Both the position numbers and the translations under genes were made by a program. A DNA stretch of 64,000 nucleotides. Source: Pseudoclavibacter helvolus (GTDB taxonomy: Bacteria; Actinomycetota; Actinomycetes; Actinomycetales; Microbacteriaceae). Each line of letters starts with the position of its first letter. The first letter of the stretch is position 1. The stretch covers positions 310,001-374,000 of the forward strand of contig NZ_JACHWJ010000005.1 in the NCBI RefSeq assembly GCF_014191305.1, in the 5' to 3' direction. Shown here piece by piece: positions 41,585 to 50,768 of the stretch. A model generated the notes under the pieces. That model saw nothing but the letters and a program-made list of their open reading frames with translations. It searched no databases and was not told where the DNA came from.

Positions 41585-42586
41585 ATGACTTCTCGCTCTG
41601 GATCACGCCTGCGCGCGGTCACCGTCGGCCTAGCCGCTGCGGGCATCACTTTGCTCGCGTCGCCCGTCGCCTACGCCGCACCCTCAGGCGATGGCTCGGC
41701 CGACGCCGTCGCACCCGAGTACGTGGCCCTCGGCGACTCCTACTCCGCCGGGTTCGGGCTCGTGCCGTTCAGCGATGAGCCAGCGGCTGGGTGCTTCCAG
41801 GCGCTCGCCAACTACCCGCACCGCATCGCCGAGTCGCTCGGCCTCACGCTCGACGCAACCTTCGCGCTCATCGCCGAGAAGGCGCCGAACGCCGACGTCG
41901 TGGTCGTCGGCTACCCCGCCATCACGCCGAACGCCGCGAACACGCCAGCCAGCGGATGCTTCACTCCCGCTGTCACGCCGTCGGGGTTCACCGAGAACTC
42001 GTTCCCGTTCACCGACGTCGACACCGCCTACCTGCACGAGACCGAGGCTCGCCTCGACGCAGCCATCAAGACGGCGGCTGAACTCAACGGCGCGACCTTT
42101 GTGTCAACCTTCGAGAAGACCGCGGCCAACTCGGCCTGCTCGACGACCGAGCCCTACGTGAACGGCATCACCCTCGAGGCCAGCGCCGGGACCCCGAGCA
42201 CACCAGGCACCTCTCTCAAGCTGGGAGCCCTGCACCCCAACGAGGCCGGCGTCGCCTACCTCACCGAGACCGTCGGCGCAGAGCTGCGGGGCATCCTCGA
42301 ACCGGGCACGCCAGAGCCGACGCCAACCGACCCCACTACAACCGAGACCAGCACGCCGACGCCGACCGGGACAGCCGGGCCGACCGGTGAGCCGACTGCA
42401 ACCGCGACGGCAACAGCAACAGCTACTGCAACCGCGGTCCCCGCGGCCGGCGGTGAGACGCCCCCTGGCTCCCTCGCGACGACCGGCGGCGAACCGATCG
42501 CGCCGCTCATCATCGCCGGAGTGCTTGTCCTCCTCGGCGCCGGCCTCGGCACGACGATGCTGCTCCGGCGCCGCTCGGGCAGCTGA
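41585..42586 (+). CDS. Cell-wall-anchored SGNH/GDSL hydrolase with internal deletion
   Basis: A 333-residue exported protein. Signal peptide 1-31 (ends ASPVAYAAPS), then block I VALGDSYSAG with the catalytic serine, and block V GALHPNEAG with the histidine. Between LGLTLDAT and FALIAEKAPNAD the family normally has about 100 residues with the oxyanion glycine and GGND; these are absent, while the flanks match closely. Residues 255-300 are a Thr/Pro/Ala stalk, and LATTGGE is a LAxTG sortase signal before a helix and RRR. AAAGGAG is 4 bases before the ATG. The catalytic set is incomplete, so activity is doubtful. Confidence 0.75.
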   Translation: MTSRSGSRLRAVTVGLAAAGITLLASPVAYAAPSGDGSADAVAPEYVALGDSYSAGFGLVPFSDEPAAGCFQALANYPHRIAESLGLTLDATFALIAEKAPNADVVVVGYPAITPNAANTPASGCFTPAVTPSGFTENSFPFTDVDTAYLHETEARLDAAIKTAAELNGATFVSTFEKTAANSACSTTEPYVNGITLEASAGTPSTPGTSLKLGALHPNEAGVAYLTETVGAELRGILEPGTPEPTPTDPTTTETSTPTPTGTAGPTGEPTATATATATATATAVPAAGGETPPGSLATTGGEPIAPLIIAGVLVLLGAGLGTTMLLRRRSGS

Positions 42587-42692
42587 GCACCTCGCTGCCT
42601 GCGTTACCAACCCCCGAGCATCCGCCACAGGTTGGAAACGCGGGCAGCGAGCGCGGCCGCGGCGACGGCTCCGGGGTATGCCGAGCCGAGGG

Positions 42693-44057
42693 TCAGGTGA
42701 GGGTGCGGACCATGCGTTCGAGCGCGCGTCGGTCTGGCTTGCCGCTCGCGAGGTGCGGGATGCGCGACACCAGAACCAGCACCGCCGGACGCGCCGCCCG
42801 ACCGGCCCCGGCGGTCGCCGCGCGCACCTCTGCCCAGCGCACGTCCGCGGTCAGCTCGCGAGCATCCACGAGCACCGCGCCGCTCTTGTCGTCGTGAATG
42901 CCCTGCTCCGTCGGGTCGTTCCGGCTGCTCTGCGCCGCGGGCGCGCCAGACTGACCCTTGTTCGGGCCCCAAGCTGCGCTCTCGACGACCAGGGCAGGCA
43001 CCTGCCCCCACTTCTCTGACGGCGCCGCAACAACAACCGCGCCCTCAAGACCGCGAAGCTGACGGACGATGCCCTCGACTCGGTCGAGGAGCACCTTCTC
43101 ACCCCCGGAGACGATGACATTGTCGAGCCGCCCCGTGACCACGAGCCGCTCGCGGCCAGTGCCCTCGTCGAGCTCGAGGCGCCCGCCGTCGCTTGTGCGA
43201 TACCAGCGCTCGCCACCCTCTTCGATAAAGGAGGCCGCCGTCCGGATCGGGTCGCCCAAGTAGCCGGAGGCGAGCACCGGCCCCGTCAACTGCACCTCGC
43301 CGGCGCGGATGCGCACCTTGACGCCGTCGAGCGGCTCCCCGTTGTAGAGGCTCCCCCCGCTCGTCTCGCTCGAGCCGTAGCTCGTCGCGAGGTTCCAGCC
43401 GAGGGCCTTGGCCCGCGACCGAAGCGCTGACGGCAGCGACTGCCCGCCGACGAGGATCGCGTCGAAGCGGGCGACGGCCTGTGCGACGTCGCCGGTGCCG
43501 GCCTCCGAATCGGCCGCGTCGAGCAGACGCGCCAGTTGCGCGGGCACGAGCGACACGTAGCGCCGGTCGGCGGTCAGCTCGCTGGCCGCACGAGCGAACC
43601 CTTCAGCCGTGAAGTGCTCATCGCCGAGCACCACCGGCTCGGTGTCCGCGAGGATCGACCGCATCAGCACCTGAGCGCCGGCGACGTACGACGCCGGCAG
43701 GGTCAGCAGCCACTGACGGGTGGGGTCGGCCGGCTGCCCGTCGCTGAAGAGCTCATCGAACCTGGCGTACGTCGCCGCGGCGGACGCGCGCAGGGCGGCG
43801 GCGCTGAGCATGACGCGCTTCGGCTCCGCAGTCGACCCGCTCGTCTCAATCACCAGCACCACATCGCTCGGCACGAGGCCGAGCGACTCGTCCGAGTTCC
43901 GAGAGGGAGAAACCGGCACGGCGCCCGCCGTCGGCAGCACGGCAGGGCCGCCGCCGTTCAGCGCGCGAACGAGCGCCTCCGTGACGACAGCCGGGTCACG
44001 CGCATCCACTCGGATCAGCGGACGAACACGCTCGCGCTTCAGCTCGGCCGCGTTCAC
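42693..44057 (-). CDS. menE: o-Succinylbenzoate--CoA ligase
   Basis: A 454-residue acyl-adenylating enzyme making OSB-CoA. The P-loop is ETSGSTAEPKRV (71-82); then GWNLATSYGSSETSGGSLYNG, the WYRTSDGGRL motif and RLDNVIVSGGEKVLLDRVE. The final catalytic lysine is in HLASGKPDRRAL. These are the hallmarks of MenE. Residues 355-400 are a longer loop than usual. GTG start; 40 bases after the menB stop on the same strand, probably one transcript with menB. Confidence 0.92.
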   Translation of the reverse strand: MNAAELKRERVRPLIRVDARDPAVVTEALVRALNGGGPAVLPTAGAVPVSPSRNSDESLGLVPSDVVLVIETSGSTAEPKRVMLSAAALRASAAATYARFDELFSDGQPADPTRQWLLTLPASYVAGAQVLMRSILADTEPVVLGDEHFTAEGFARAASELTADRRYVSLVPAQLARLLDAADSEAGTGDVAQAVARFDAILVGGQSLPSALRSRAKALGWNLATSYGSSETSGGSLYNGEPLDGVKVRIRAGEVQLTGPVLASGYLGDPIRTAASFIEEGGERWYRTSDGGRLELDEGTGRERLVVTGRLDNVIVSGGEKVLLDRVEGIVRQLRGLEGAVVVAAPSEKWGQVPALVVESAAWGPNKGQSGAPAAQSSRNDPTEQGIHDDKSGAVLVDARELTADVRWAEVRAATAGAGRAARPAVLVLVSRIPHLASGKPDRRALERMVRTLT

Positions 44058-44097
44058 GGCTCGACGCTCGCCGACGCGACGAGCAGCTGGGACTGCG

Positions 44098-45009
44098 CTA
44101 GAACTGCCACGGGAACGGCGACCAGTCCGGCTCGCGCTTCTCCAGGAACGAATCGCGACCCTCGACAGCCTCGTCCGTGCCGTACGCGAGGCGGGTGGCC
44201 TCGCCGGCGAACACCTGCTGCCCCACGAGGCCGTCGTCGACCGCGTTGAACGCGAACTTCAGCATGCGGATAGCCGTCGGGGACTTCGTCAGGATCGTCT
44301 CGGCCATGCGCACGGCCTCGACCTCCAGCTCCGCGTGCGGCACAACCCGGTTCACGGTGCCCATCTCCATGGCCCGATCCGCCGAGTACTCCTCTGCGAG
44401 GAAAAACACCTCGCGAGCGAACTTCTGCCCGACCTGCTTCGCGAAGTAGGCAGAACCGTAGCCCGCGTCGAACGACCCGACATCCGCATCCGTCTGCTTG
44501 AACTTCGCGTGCTCACGCGACGCGATCGACAGGTCGCAGACCACGTGCAGCGAGTGTCCGCCGCCAGCCGCCCAACCGGGAACGACCGCGATGACAACCT
44601 TCGGCATGAAGCGGATGAGCCGCTGCACCTCGAGGATGTGCAGGCGCCCGTTTCGGGCCGAGTCGATCGTGTCTCGCGTCTCGCCGTCGGCGTACTTGTA
44701 GCCGTCGCGGCCGCGGATGCGCTGGTCGCCACCAGAGCAGAACGCCCAGCCGCCGTCCTTCGGGCTCGGCCCGTTCCCCGTCAGCAGCACCACGCCTATA
44801 CGCGGGTTCATGCGCGCGTCGTCGAGGGCGCGCGCGAGCTCGTCGACCGTCTGCGGCCGGAACGCGTTGCGAACCTCGGGACGGTTGAACGCGACGCGGG
44901 CGATACGGCCCGTCACGTCCTGGTGGTAGGTGAGGTCGGTGAGCTCCTCGAAGCCGGGGACGGTGCGCCAGCGCTCGGCGTCGAAGAGTTCGGAGACAAA
45001 GGCAGTCAT
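44098..45009 (-). CDS. menB: 1,4-dihydroxy-2-naphthoyl-CoA synthase
   Basis: A 303-residue crotonase-fold enzyme that cyclises OSB-CoA. Oxyanion and substrate regions: NRPEVRNAFRPQTVDELARAL, WAFCSGGDQRIRGRDGYKYADG and VPGWAAGGGHSLHVVCDLSIAS, then ADVGSFDAGYGSAYFAKQVG. These identify MenB over other crotonases. TAGCGT lies 6 bases before ATG 45009. It leads menE on the same strand. Confidence 0.95.
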   Translation of the reverse strand: MTAFVSELFDAERWRTVPGFEELTDLTYHQDVTGRIARVAFNRPEVRNAFRPQTVDELARALDDARMNPRIGVVLLTGNGPSPKDGGWAFCSGGDQRIRGRDGYKYADGETRDTIDSARNGRLHILEVQRLIRFMPKVVIAVVPGWAAGGGHSLHVVCDLSIASREHAKFKQTDADVGSFDAGYGSAYFAKQVGQKFAREVFFLAEEYSADRAMEMGTVNRVVPHAELEVEAVRMAETILTKSPTAIRMLKFAFNAVDDGLVGQQVFAGEATRLAYGTDEAVEGRDSFLEKREPDWSPFPWQF

Positions 45010-45015
45010 GCCACA

Positions 45016-45021
45016 ACGCTA
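45016..45021 (-). promoter_or_regulatory. -10 hexamer TAGCGT of menB-menE
   Basis: TAGCGT on the minus strand, 6 bases before ATG 45009. Leaderless type. Confidence 0.5.
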
Positions 45022-45066
45022 ACCGACTCGCGGCCGATCACTCGCTGGGGTTCGCCCGACAGCGAC

Positions 45067-45603
45067 CTACCAGAGCGGTGGTGCGACGGGCAGCGTGCCG
45101 CCGTTTGCCATGAGCTGCACAAGCGTGTTGCCGACGAGCCAAGCGGGCGGAGCGCCGAACGGCAGGCCGAGGATGAGGGCGAAGATCGCCGCGCCTCGTG
45201 CGCTGTTGAAGATGATGCCCCAGAGCGCAAGCGCGATCGTCAGGAACCCGGCGATACCCGCCGTCAGCAGCCACATCTCGATCTCGAACTTGCGGTCGAT
45301 GCCAAACAGGTTCGAGGCGTAGAAGACCACGAACACGTCGGCGAGCACTGTGATGAGCACTCCGAGCAGCGCCCAGTGACCGGCGGACCAGCGTCGCGGG
45401 TTGAACGCGATCTCGTACCAGGTGCGCTGGACAACCGTCCCGTGCCGGTGCTGCGGCTTGTCGAAGCCTGACCTGTCGCCAGCCGAGACAAGGCGAGTGG
45501 GCCGTCGCGCCTCAGGCGCAGCCCCCAGGAGGCCGTCGTCGAAGTCCTCGTCGGCCGGCGGCGGGCTGAAGCGAGGTGCGGGGCTGGAGAGATTCGTAGA
45601 CAT
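45067..45603 (-). CDS. Hypothetical membrane protein, 178 residues
   Basis: An uncharacterised protein with a 60-residue Pro/Asp-rich cytoplasmic start and three to four helices from residue 76 on (HWALLGVLITVLADVFVVFY; MWLLTAGIAGFLTIALALWG; AAIFALILGLPFGAPPAWLV). I do not recognise the family. It lies 57 bases upstream of the menB start on the same strand, so it may share transcription with it, but menB has its own promoter-like box. No Shine-Dalgarno is seen at ATG 45603; a TAGGCT hexamer is about 40 bases upstream. Confidence 0.7.
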   Translation of the reverse strand: MSTNLSSPAPRFSPPPADEDFDDGLLGAAPEARRPTRLVSAGDRSGFDKPQHRHGTVVQRTWYEIAFNPRRWSAGHWALLGVLITVLADVFVVFYASNLFGIDRKFEIEMWLLTAGIAGFLTIALALWGIIFNSARGAAIFALILGLPFGAPPAWLVGNTLVQLMANGGTLPVAPPLW

Positions 45604-45740
45604 AGGGGTTTCACGTCCGGTGTGACCGATCGATGACTCAGCCTAGCGCGATCCGGGCGAAACGCGTCCAGCTCTCCTGGGAGCTCTCGAGATCGATTCC
45701 TGATCCCGGGACTCGCGCCTCACCTCGGGCCTCATCCTTG

Positions 45741-45829
45741 ATCTCGGGATGGGTTCCTCAGATCTCGGGATGGCTTCCTCACCTCGAGATGGGTTGCAAG
45801 CCATCCCGAAGTGAGGAAGCCATCCCGAG
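45741..45829. repeat. Dispersed nested-palindrome repeat, copy B
   Basis: Perfect 19-bp arms CTCGGGATGGCTTCCTCAC (45764-45782) and GTGAGGAAGCCATCCCGAG (45811-45829) flank an inner core with GATGG...CCATC around TTGCAA. A direct extra unit, CTCGGGATGGGTTCCTCA, precedes at 45743-45760. The 28 bases 45788-45815 are identical to 16261-16288. This copy lies between divergent genes, upstream of menC. Confidence 0.88.
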
Positions 45830-45901
45830 ACGCTGGGCTAGACGACGCGACGCGGTGAGTGGGTGAGGCGGGGCAGCAGGGCAGCGCGAGAGAATGGGCG
45901 G

Positions 45902-46900
45902 ATGCAGCTGCCCGAGATCGACGAACTCCTCGCCCGCACGCACATCGTGACGCTTCCCCTCGTGACGAGGTTCCGGGGCGTTGAGGCGCGCGAGGTTGCG
46001 ATCATCCGAGGCACCGTCGCCTGGAGCGAGTTCTCGCCGTTCCTCGAGTACGAGGACGCGGAGGCCGCGAGCTGGCTGCGCGCCGCGCTCGAGTTCGGGT
46101 TCGACGCGACCCTTCCGCGGGTCACAGATGGCGAGATCTGGGTCAACGCGACCGTGCCGGCCGTTGACGCCTCCGCACTCGACGGCGTACTGGCCCGCTT
46201 CGATGGCTGCCGAACCGCCAAGATCAAGGTCGCCGAGCGGGGCCAGACGCTGGCAGACGACGTGGCCAGGGTTTCCGGCGTCCGCGCTCGACTCGGCGCG
46301 GATGCTCGGCTGCGAATCGACGCGAACGGCGGCTGGTCGGTCGACGAGGCCATCGAAGCGCTCCGCGAGCTCTCGCGTTTCGGGCTCGAGTACGCCGAGC
46401 AGCCGTGCGCCACGACGGCAGAGCTCGTGGAGCTCCGCCGACGCCTCGTCGAAGCCGGCATCCCGGTGGAGATCGCCGCCGACGAGTCCATCCGCAAAGC
46501 GGAGGACCCCCTCGAGGTCGCCCGCCTCGGAGCGGCCGATGTGATCGTCGTGAAGATGCAACCCCTCGGCGGAGTGCGCCGCGCGGCCGAGATCGTCGAG
46601 GCCGCGGGCCTGCCGGCGACGGTCTCGAGCGCCCTCGACTCCTCGGTGGGCATCGCGATGGGGGCGCAGCTGGCGGCGGCGCTGCCCGAGCCACGTCACG
46701 ATGCTGGCCTCGGCACTGCTTCACTGCTCGCGGAGGACGTGGTCGTCGAGCCGCTGCGCCCACGCTCGGGTCGCATCCCGCTCGCCCCCGTCACGGTTGA
46801 TGAGTCGGCCCTCGAGCGCCTCGCCTCGCCCGCGGAGCGTCAGGAGTGGTGGCGCGACCGCATCCGACGCTGCCACGCGCTGCTCGCCGCTTCGGCCTGA
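45902..46900 (+). CDS. menC: o-Succinylbenzoate synthase
   Basis: A 332-residue enolase-superfamily dehydratase. Catalytic elements: AKIKVAERGQ (general lysine), RIDANGGW, EYAEQPCATTAEL, AADESIRKAED and VVKMQPLGG. These are the metal ligands and lysines expected for MenC. ATG 45902 lies after a short purine-rich stretch (GCGAGAGAATGGGCGG) with no good Shine-Dalgarno. Copy B of the dispersed repeat lies 70-160 bases upstream. Confidence 0.92.
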   Translation: MQLPEIDELLARTHIVTLPLVTRFRGVEAREVAIIRGTVAWSEFSPFLEYEDAEAASWLRAALEFGFDATLPRVTDGEIWVNATVPAVDASALDGVLARFDGCRTAKIKVAERGQTLADDVARVSGVRARLGADARLRIDANGGWSVDEAIEALRELSRFGLEYAEQPCATTAELVELRRRLVEAGIPVEIAADESIRKAEDPLEVARLGAADVIVVKMQPLGGVRRAAEIVEAAGLPATVSSALDSSVGIAMGAQLAAALPEPRHDAGLGTASLLAEDVVVEPLRPRSGRIPLAPVTVDESALERLASPAERQEWWRDRIRRCHALLAASA

Positions 46901-46988
46901 ACCGAACGTCCGGGTCTGAACCCCGCAACACACTCCGAAGGTTCGGCGGAGTTACGGCGGAGCTGCGGCGAAGGTGCGGCCAAGTGGC

Positions 46989-48080
46989 CTACAGGCCTGA
47001 GTAGGCGTGCAGTCCCTTGAAGAAGACGTTCACGACGCCGAAGTTGAACATGACGGTGGCGAAGCCGGCGACGGCGAGCCAGGCGGACGGCGTGCCGCGC
47101 CAGCCGCGGGTCGCGCGGGCGTGGATGTAACCGGCGTAGACCACCCAGATGATGAAGGTCCACACCTCCTTGGTGTCCCAGCCCCAGTACCGGCCCCAGG
47201 CCCGCTCAGCCCAGACGGCGCCCGCCATGAGGGTGAAGGTCCACAGGATGAAGCCGACGATGTTGATGCGGTAGGCGAGGTTCTCGAGGCGCACGGCGTC
47301 GGGGAGCGCCGACAGCATGTTCAGCTTCGTCGGAAGGCCGGCGCGCACGCGGGCGACTCGACGCGTCTGCAGGAGCTGTGCGACGCTCAGTCCGGCTCCG
47401 ATGGCAAGACAGCCCGTCGCGAGGGACGCGACGAAGACGTGGATGACAAGCCACACCGACTGCAGCGCAGGAGCGAGCGGTACGACGTCGACGTAGAAGC
47501 CGAGCGTTGCGATGCCGAGCGTGATGACCGTGAAACCGGTGATGAAGGTGCCGAGGAAGCGCACGTCAGCCCAAAAGCGGGCGAGGAGGAAGACCAGCAC
47601 GATGAGCAGAGTCGAGGTCATCGAGAACTCGAACATGTTCGACCACGGCACACGCTCGGCGGCGATACCGCGGAGGGTGGTCGCGGCGAGCTGCACGACA
47701 AACGCGGCGATGGTGAGCCACATGGCGATGCGCAGCGACGGCGTCGCGCGCGTGTCGCGCCAGGCGTCGCCCGACTCAGTGCGCGTGGATGCGAGCGAGA
47801 CGGGGCTCGAGGGGTCCTCGACGGTGTAGCTCGCCGGCTCGGAGAGCTCTCGGGCGCGGGCCTCCTCGTCGGCGGCGCTCCCGCCTGCCGCGGCACCGGC
47901 CCCGACAAGCGCGCCTCGGCGTGCTGCGGTCGCGCCGACAGCCGACTGGCGCTGCGAGCGTTCGGCTGCCCGCGCGCTACGACCCGCCAGGTCCATGGCG
48001 AACGCGATGAAGGCGACCGAGTACACCGCCATGGAGATGTAGAGGAGCAGGTTCGACCAGCTGGACAGCGTTTCGATCAT
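46989..48080 (-). CDS. ccsB: Cytochrome c biogenesis protein CcsB (CcsA/ResC type)
   Basis: A 363-residue membrane protein that, with ResB, moves haem and ligates it to apocytochrome c outside the membrane. Eight helices; the haem-handling tryptophan-rich motif is RYWGWDTKEVWTFIIW near 305. A conserved histidine lies in VIHVFVASLATG. Residues 28-130 hold a long acidic cytoplasmic loop. It overlaps the ResB stop by 4 bases, being last of the maturation operon. Confidence 0.92.
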   Translation of the reverse strand: MIETLSSWSNLLLYISMAVYSVAFIAFAMDLAGRSARAAERSQRQSAVGATAARRGALVGAGAAAGGSAADEEARARELSEPASYTVEDPSSPVSLASTRTESGDAWRDTRATPSLRIAMWLTIAAFVVQLAATTLRGIAAERVPWSNMFEFSMTSTLLIVLVFLLARFWADVRFLGTFITGFTVITLGIATLGFYVDVVPLAPALQSVWLVIHVFVASLATGCLAIGAGLSVAQLLQTRRVARVRAGLPTKLNMLSALPDAVRLENLAYRINIVGFILWTFTLMAGAVWAERAWGRYWGWDTKEVWTFIIWVVYAGYIHARATRGWRGTPSAWLAVAGFATVMFNFGVVNVFFKGLHAYSGL

Positions 48081-49888
48081 GGAGCTTCCTGAGTGGGAGA
48101 AGAGGCGAGCGACGCGCCTTGGCTGTCGGCGCCGGATCCGGAGCCTGAGGCGGGCTCGGGGCGTTTGGCGCCCCCGGAGTCGCGGGCCGGCGACGCAGGT
48201 TCGGCTAAGCCTACGATTTTTCTCGTGTGAACGTCGAGGAGGTCGTTGACGGCGGCGGCCAGCTGCGGGTCGTCTCCGCGGGCGAGGCCGGCGTACTCGA
48301 CGAGCACCGTGCCGTCCGCGCGCGTGGTGGCCTTCACCCAGAGACGTCGCCGTGGCACGAGCAGCGACGTGAAGAGCCCGGCGATGATGAGCACCGCGAA
48401 GATGAGGACCGGGATCTGCGTGGGGTCTTCGTGCACGTCGAAGGACGCGTAGCGGGGCACCTCGCCGAGCTCGATGGTGCCGAGCCCGTTCGGCAGCTCG
48501 GCGGTCTCGCCGGGCCGCAGCTCAATCGGCTTAAAGTCGAGGTCGCGCGCCGCGATCGGCGTGAGCGTGTCGGTGTCGAGCGTGTAGACGGACCTCGGCA
48601 CTCCCTCATCTAGGCCGAGATCGCCCGAGTAGACGTTGAGCGTCAGCATCGGGTCTCGCAAGTCGGGGTGGTTCGAGGTGAGCGCTCCCGATTCGAGTTC
48701 GACGGCCGATGGGTAGAAGAAGCCGAGCATCCCGATCTGCTCGTCGAGCCCGTCCGGAACCTTCACAACTCCCATGGAGGTGAGGAACGAATCCTGCGGG
48801 AGGAACGGCACGAAGTCGGAGAAGACGGCGTTGCCCTGCGGGTCGCGCACCGTGATCTCGGGGGCGTAGCCGTTGCCGAGGAGGTAGCTGTCGGTGCCCG
48901 CGAACCGAAGGGGGTCGTTGACGCGGACCGTCTCCGTCTGAGGCTCGCCCCCAGGCGTGTTGACGGTCACGTTCGCCGCGTAGTCGGTGGCCTGCCCGAT
49001 GGCGTTCTGGTTCTCTTCCTCGTACGTGATGTCGAACGAGTCGAGGCGCATGGAGAACGGCGCGAGCACATCCGGCGTGAAGAACCGCCCAGGGTTGAAG
49101 GAGGAGTAGCTGACGAGGCCGTTCACGAAGGTCTGCCCCTCGACGAGCACGCGCTGCCCCGACCAGGTGAAGCCGCCACCGATGCCGACGGCGACGATGA
49201 CGCCGACCATGGCCGAGTGGAAGACGAGGTTGCCGGTCTCCCGCATGTAGCCACGCTCTGCCGAGACGGAGACGCCGCGCTTCCCGTCGTCGAAGATGAC
49301 GGTGCGGTACTTCTTGTCGCGGAGGATCTTGGCGGCCTCGTCGATGACGGCGCCACGCTTCGGGCCGAGCGAGGCTCCGAGCACCTGAGTCGAGTAGGCG
49401 TCGAGCCTCGAGAGGCGGGCGGGGGTCTTCGGTGGCTTCGAGCGGAGCGCATCCCAGTGGTGCTTGATGCGCGGGATGATGCAGCCGATGAGCGAGACGA
49501 ACAGCAGCAGGTAGATGGCCGTGAACCACGGCGAGCTGTAGACGTCGAACATGCCGATCTCGTCGAGGAACGGCGCGATGTCTGGATAGGTGTCCTGGTA
49601 GACAATGACGCCGTTCGGATCGCTCGACCGCTGCGGCACGAGCGAGCCGGGTATGGCCGCGATCGCGAGGAGCAGGAGGAGCAGGAGCGCCGTGCGCATG
49701 CTCGTGAGCTGGCGCCAGGCGGTGCGCAGCCAGGCGACGAGTGCGGATGCACGCCCCGGCTTCTGGGCGCCTCCTGGCTTGTTCGGCATCGTCGCGCGGG
49801 CGCCACCGGACGTGGACTTCTTCGCTTCGCGATCGCGGGCCTCGAAGCCGTCCTTGCCCGCGTCGAAGTGATCAGAGGGGCGCGACAT
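48077..49888 (-). CDS. resB: Cytochrome c biogenesis protein ResB
   Basis: A 603-residue membrane protein, partner of CcsB. About four helices (67-85, 122-142, 222-245 and 515-535), with a large extracytoplasmic domain between the third and fourth. IPGSLVPQRSSDPNGV and YSSPWFTAIYLLLFVSLIGCIIPR are typical of ResB. The N-terminus has a 45-residue charged leader, the C-terminus a Ser/Gly-rich tail. It overlaps ccdA by 17 bases; a later start (49790) is possible. Confidence 0.92.
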   Translation of the reverse strand: MSRPSDHFDAGKDGFEARDREAKKSTSGGARATMPNKPGGAQKPGRASALVAWLRTAWRQLTSMRTALLLLLLLAIAAIPGSLVPQRSSDPNGVIVYQDTYPDIAPFLDEIGMFDVYSSPWFTAIYLLLFVSLIGCIIPRIKHHWDALRSKPPKTPARLSRLDAYSTQVLGASLGPKRGAVIDEAAKILRDKKYRTVIFDDGKRGVSVSAERGYMRETGNLVFHSAMVGVIVAVGIGGGFTWSGQRVLVEGQTFVNGLVSYSSFNPGRFFTPDVLAPFSMRLDSFDITYEEENQNAIGQATDYAANVTVNTPGGEPQTETVRVNDPLRFAGTDSYLLGNGYAPEITVRDPQGNAVFSDFVPFLPQDSFLTSMGVVKVPDGLDEQIGMLGFFYPSAVELESGALTSNHPDLRDPMLTLNVYSGDLGLDEGVPRSVYTLDTDTLTPIAARDLDFKPIELRPGETAELPNGLGTIELGEVPRYASFDVHEDPTQIPVLIFAVLIIAGLFTSLLVPRRRLWVKATTRADGTVLVEYAGLARGDDPQLAAAVNDLLDVHTRKIVGLAEPASPARDSGGAKRPEPASGSGSGADSQGASLASSPTQEAP

Positions 49889-50768
49889 AACCGGGTAGCA
49901 TCGCGGCGAACGCGAACATGATCTGTTGCCAGACGCCGATGAGCATCAGGAATCCAAGGATGATGAGCAGGCCTCCGCCGATCAGGTTGATGGTCCGGAT
50001 GTGCTTGCGTAGCCAGTTCACGCCTGTGGTGACGCGTCCGAGACCGAGGGCAATGAGGATGAACGGCAGACCGAGACCGATGCAGTAGAAGAACGCCAAC
50101 AGGGCGCCTCTCGCCGGGGAGGCCGTCTGCACTCCGAGCGCCATGATCGCGGCGAGTGTCGGGCCCAGGCACGGTGTCCATCCGACGCCGAAGACCACGC
50201 CGAGGAGCGGCGCACCCAGCAGACCGGACGGAGCGAATTTCAGGCGAGCGGTGCGCTGCATGAACGACACCTGGCCGATGAACACAACGCCCATGAGGAT
50301 GACGATCGCGCCGAGCACGCGCATGACGACGCCCTGGTTCAGCAGGAGCCAGGTGCCGATCTGACCGAATGCAGCGCCGGAGAGCACGTAAATGACCGAG
50401 AAGCCGAGCACGAAGAGTGTCGCGCCGAAGGCGACCCGGCCGCGCCCGGTCGTGATACGAGCGAGGAATCCTGATTTCGGGGCCACCGACGGGGCAGTTG
50501 ATGCGGAGACGGTCCCCAAGTCCTGACCGGAAGCCCCCACCGTCTGCCGTGATCGCGCCTTCGCCGGCGCATCCTGCGCCACGGCGCCGACGAGCCCGAG
50601 GTAGCCGGGCACGACGGGGAGCACGCAGGGCGAGGCAAACGAGATGAGGCCCGCGAGGACCGCGAGCGGGATCGCCACGAGCAGCTGCCCGCTGACGATG
50701 GTCTCGCCGACCGCGTTGCCTGCGGCGATCGAGGTCAGTGCTGAGGAGGCGAGCAGCGCAGTGGTCAC
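49872..50768 (-). CDS. ccdA: Cytochrome c biogenesis / thiol transporter CcdA
   Basis: A 298-residue DsbD-gamma-like membrane protein that carries reducing power across the membrane to ResA. Two catalytic cysteines are visible in FASPCVLPVVPGY and GWTPCLGPTLAAI, on helices 1 and 4. A 35-residue Ser/Ala-rich loop near residue 75-105 is longer than usual. It overlaps the ResA-like gene by 4 bases. Confidence 0.93.
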   Translation of the reverse strand: MTTALLASSALTSIAAGNAVGETIVSGQLLVAIPLAVLAGLISFASPCVLPVVPGYLGLVGAVAQDAPAKARSRQTVGASGQDLGTVSASTAPSVAPKSGFLARITTGRGRVAFGATLFVLGFSVIYVLSGAAFGQIGTWLLLNQGVVMRVLGAIVILMGVVFIGQVSFMQRTARLKFAPSGLLGAPLLGVVFGVGWTPCLGPTLAAIMALGVQTASPARGALLAFFYCIGLGLPFILIALGLGRVTTGVNWLRKHIRTINLIGGGLLIILGFLMLIGVWQQIMFAFAAMLPGYVAPL

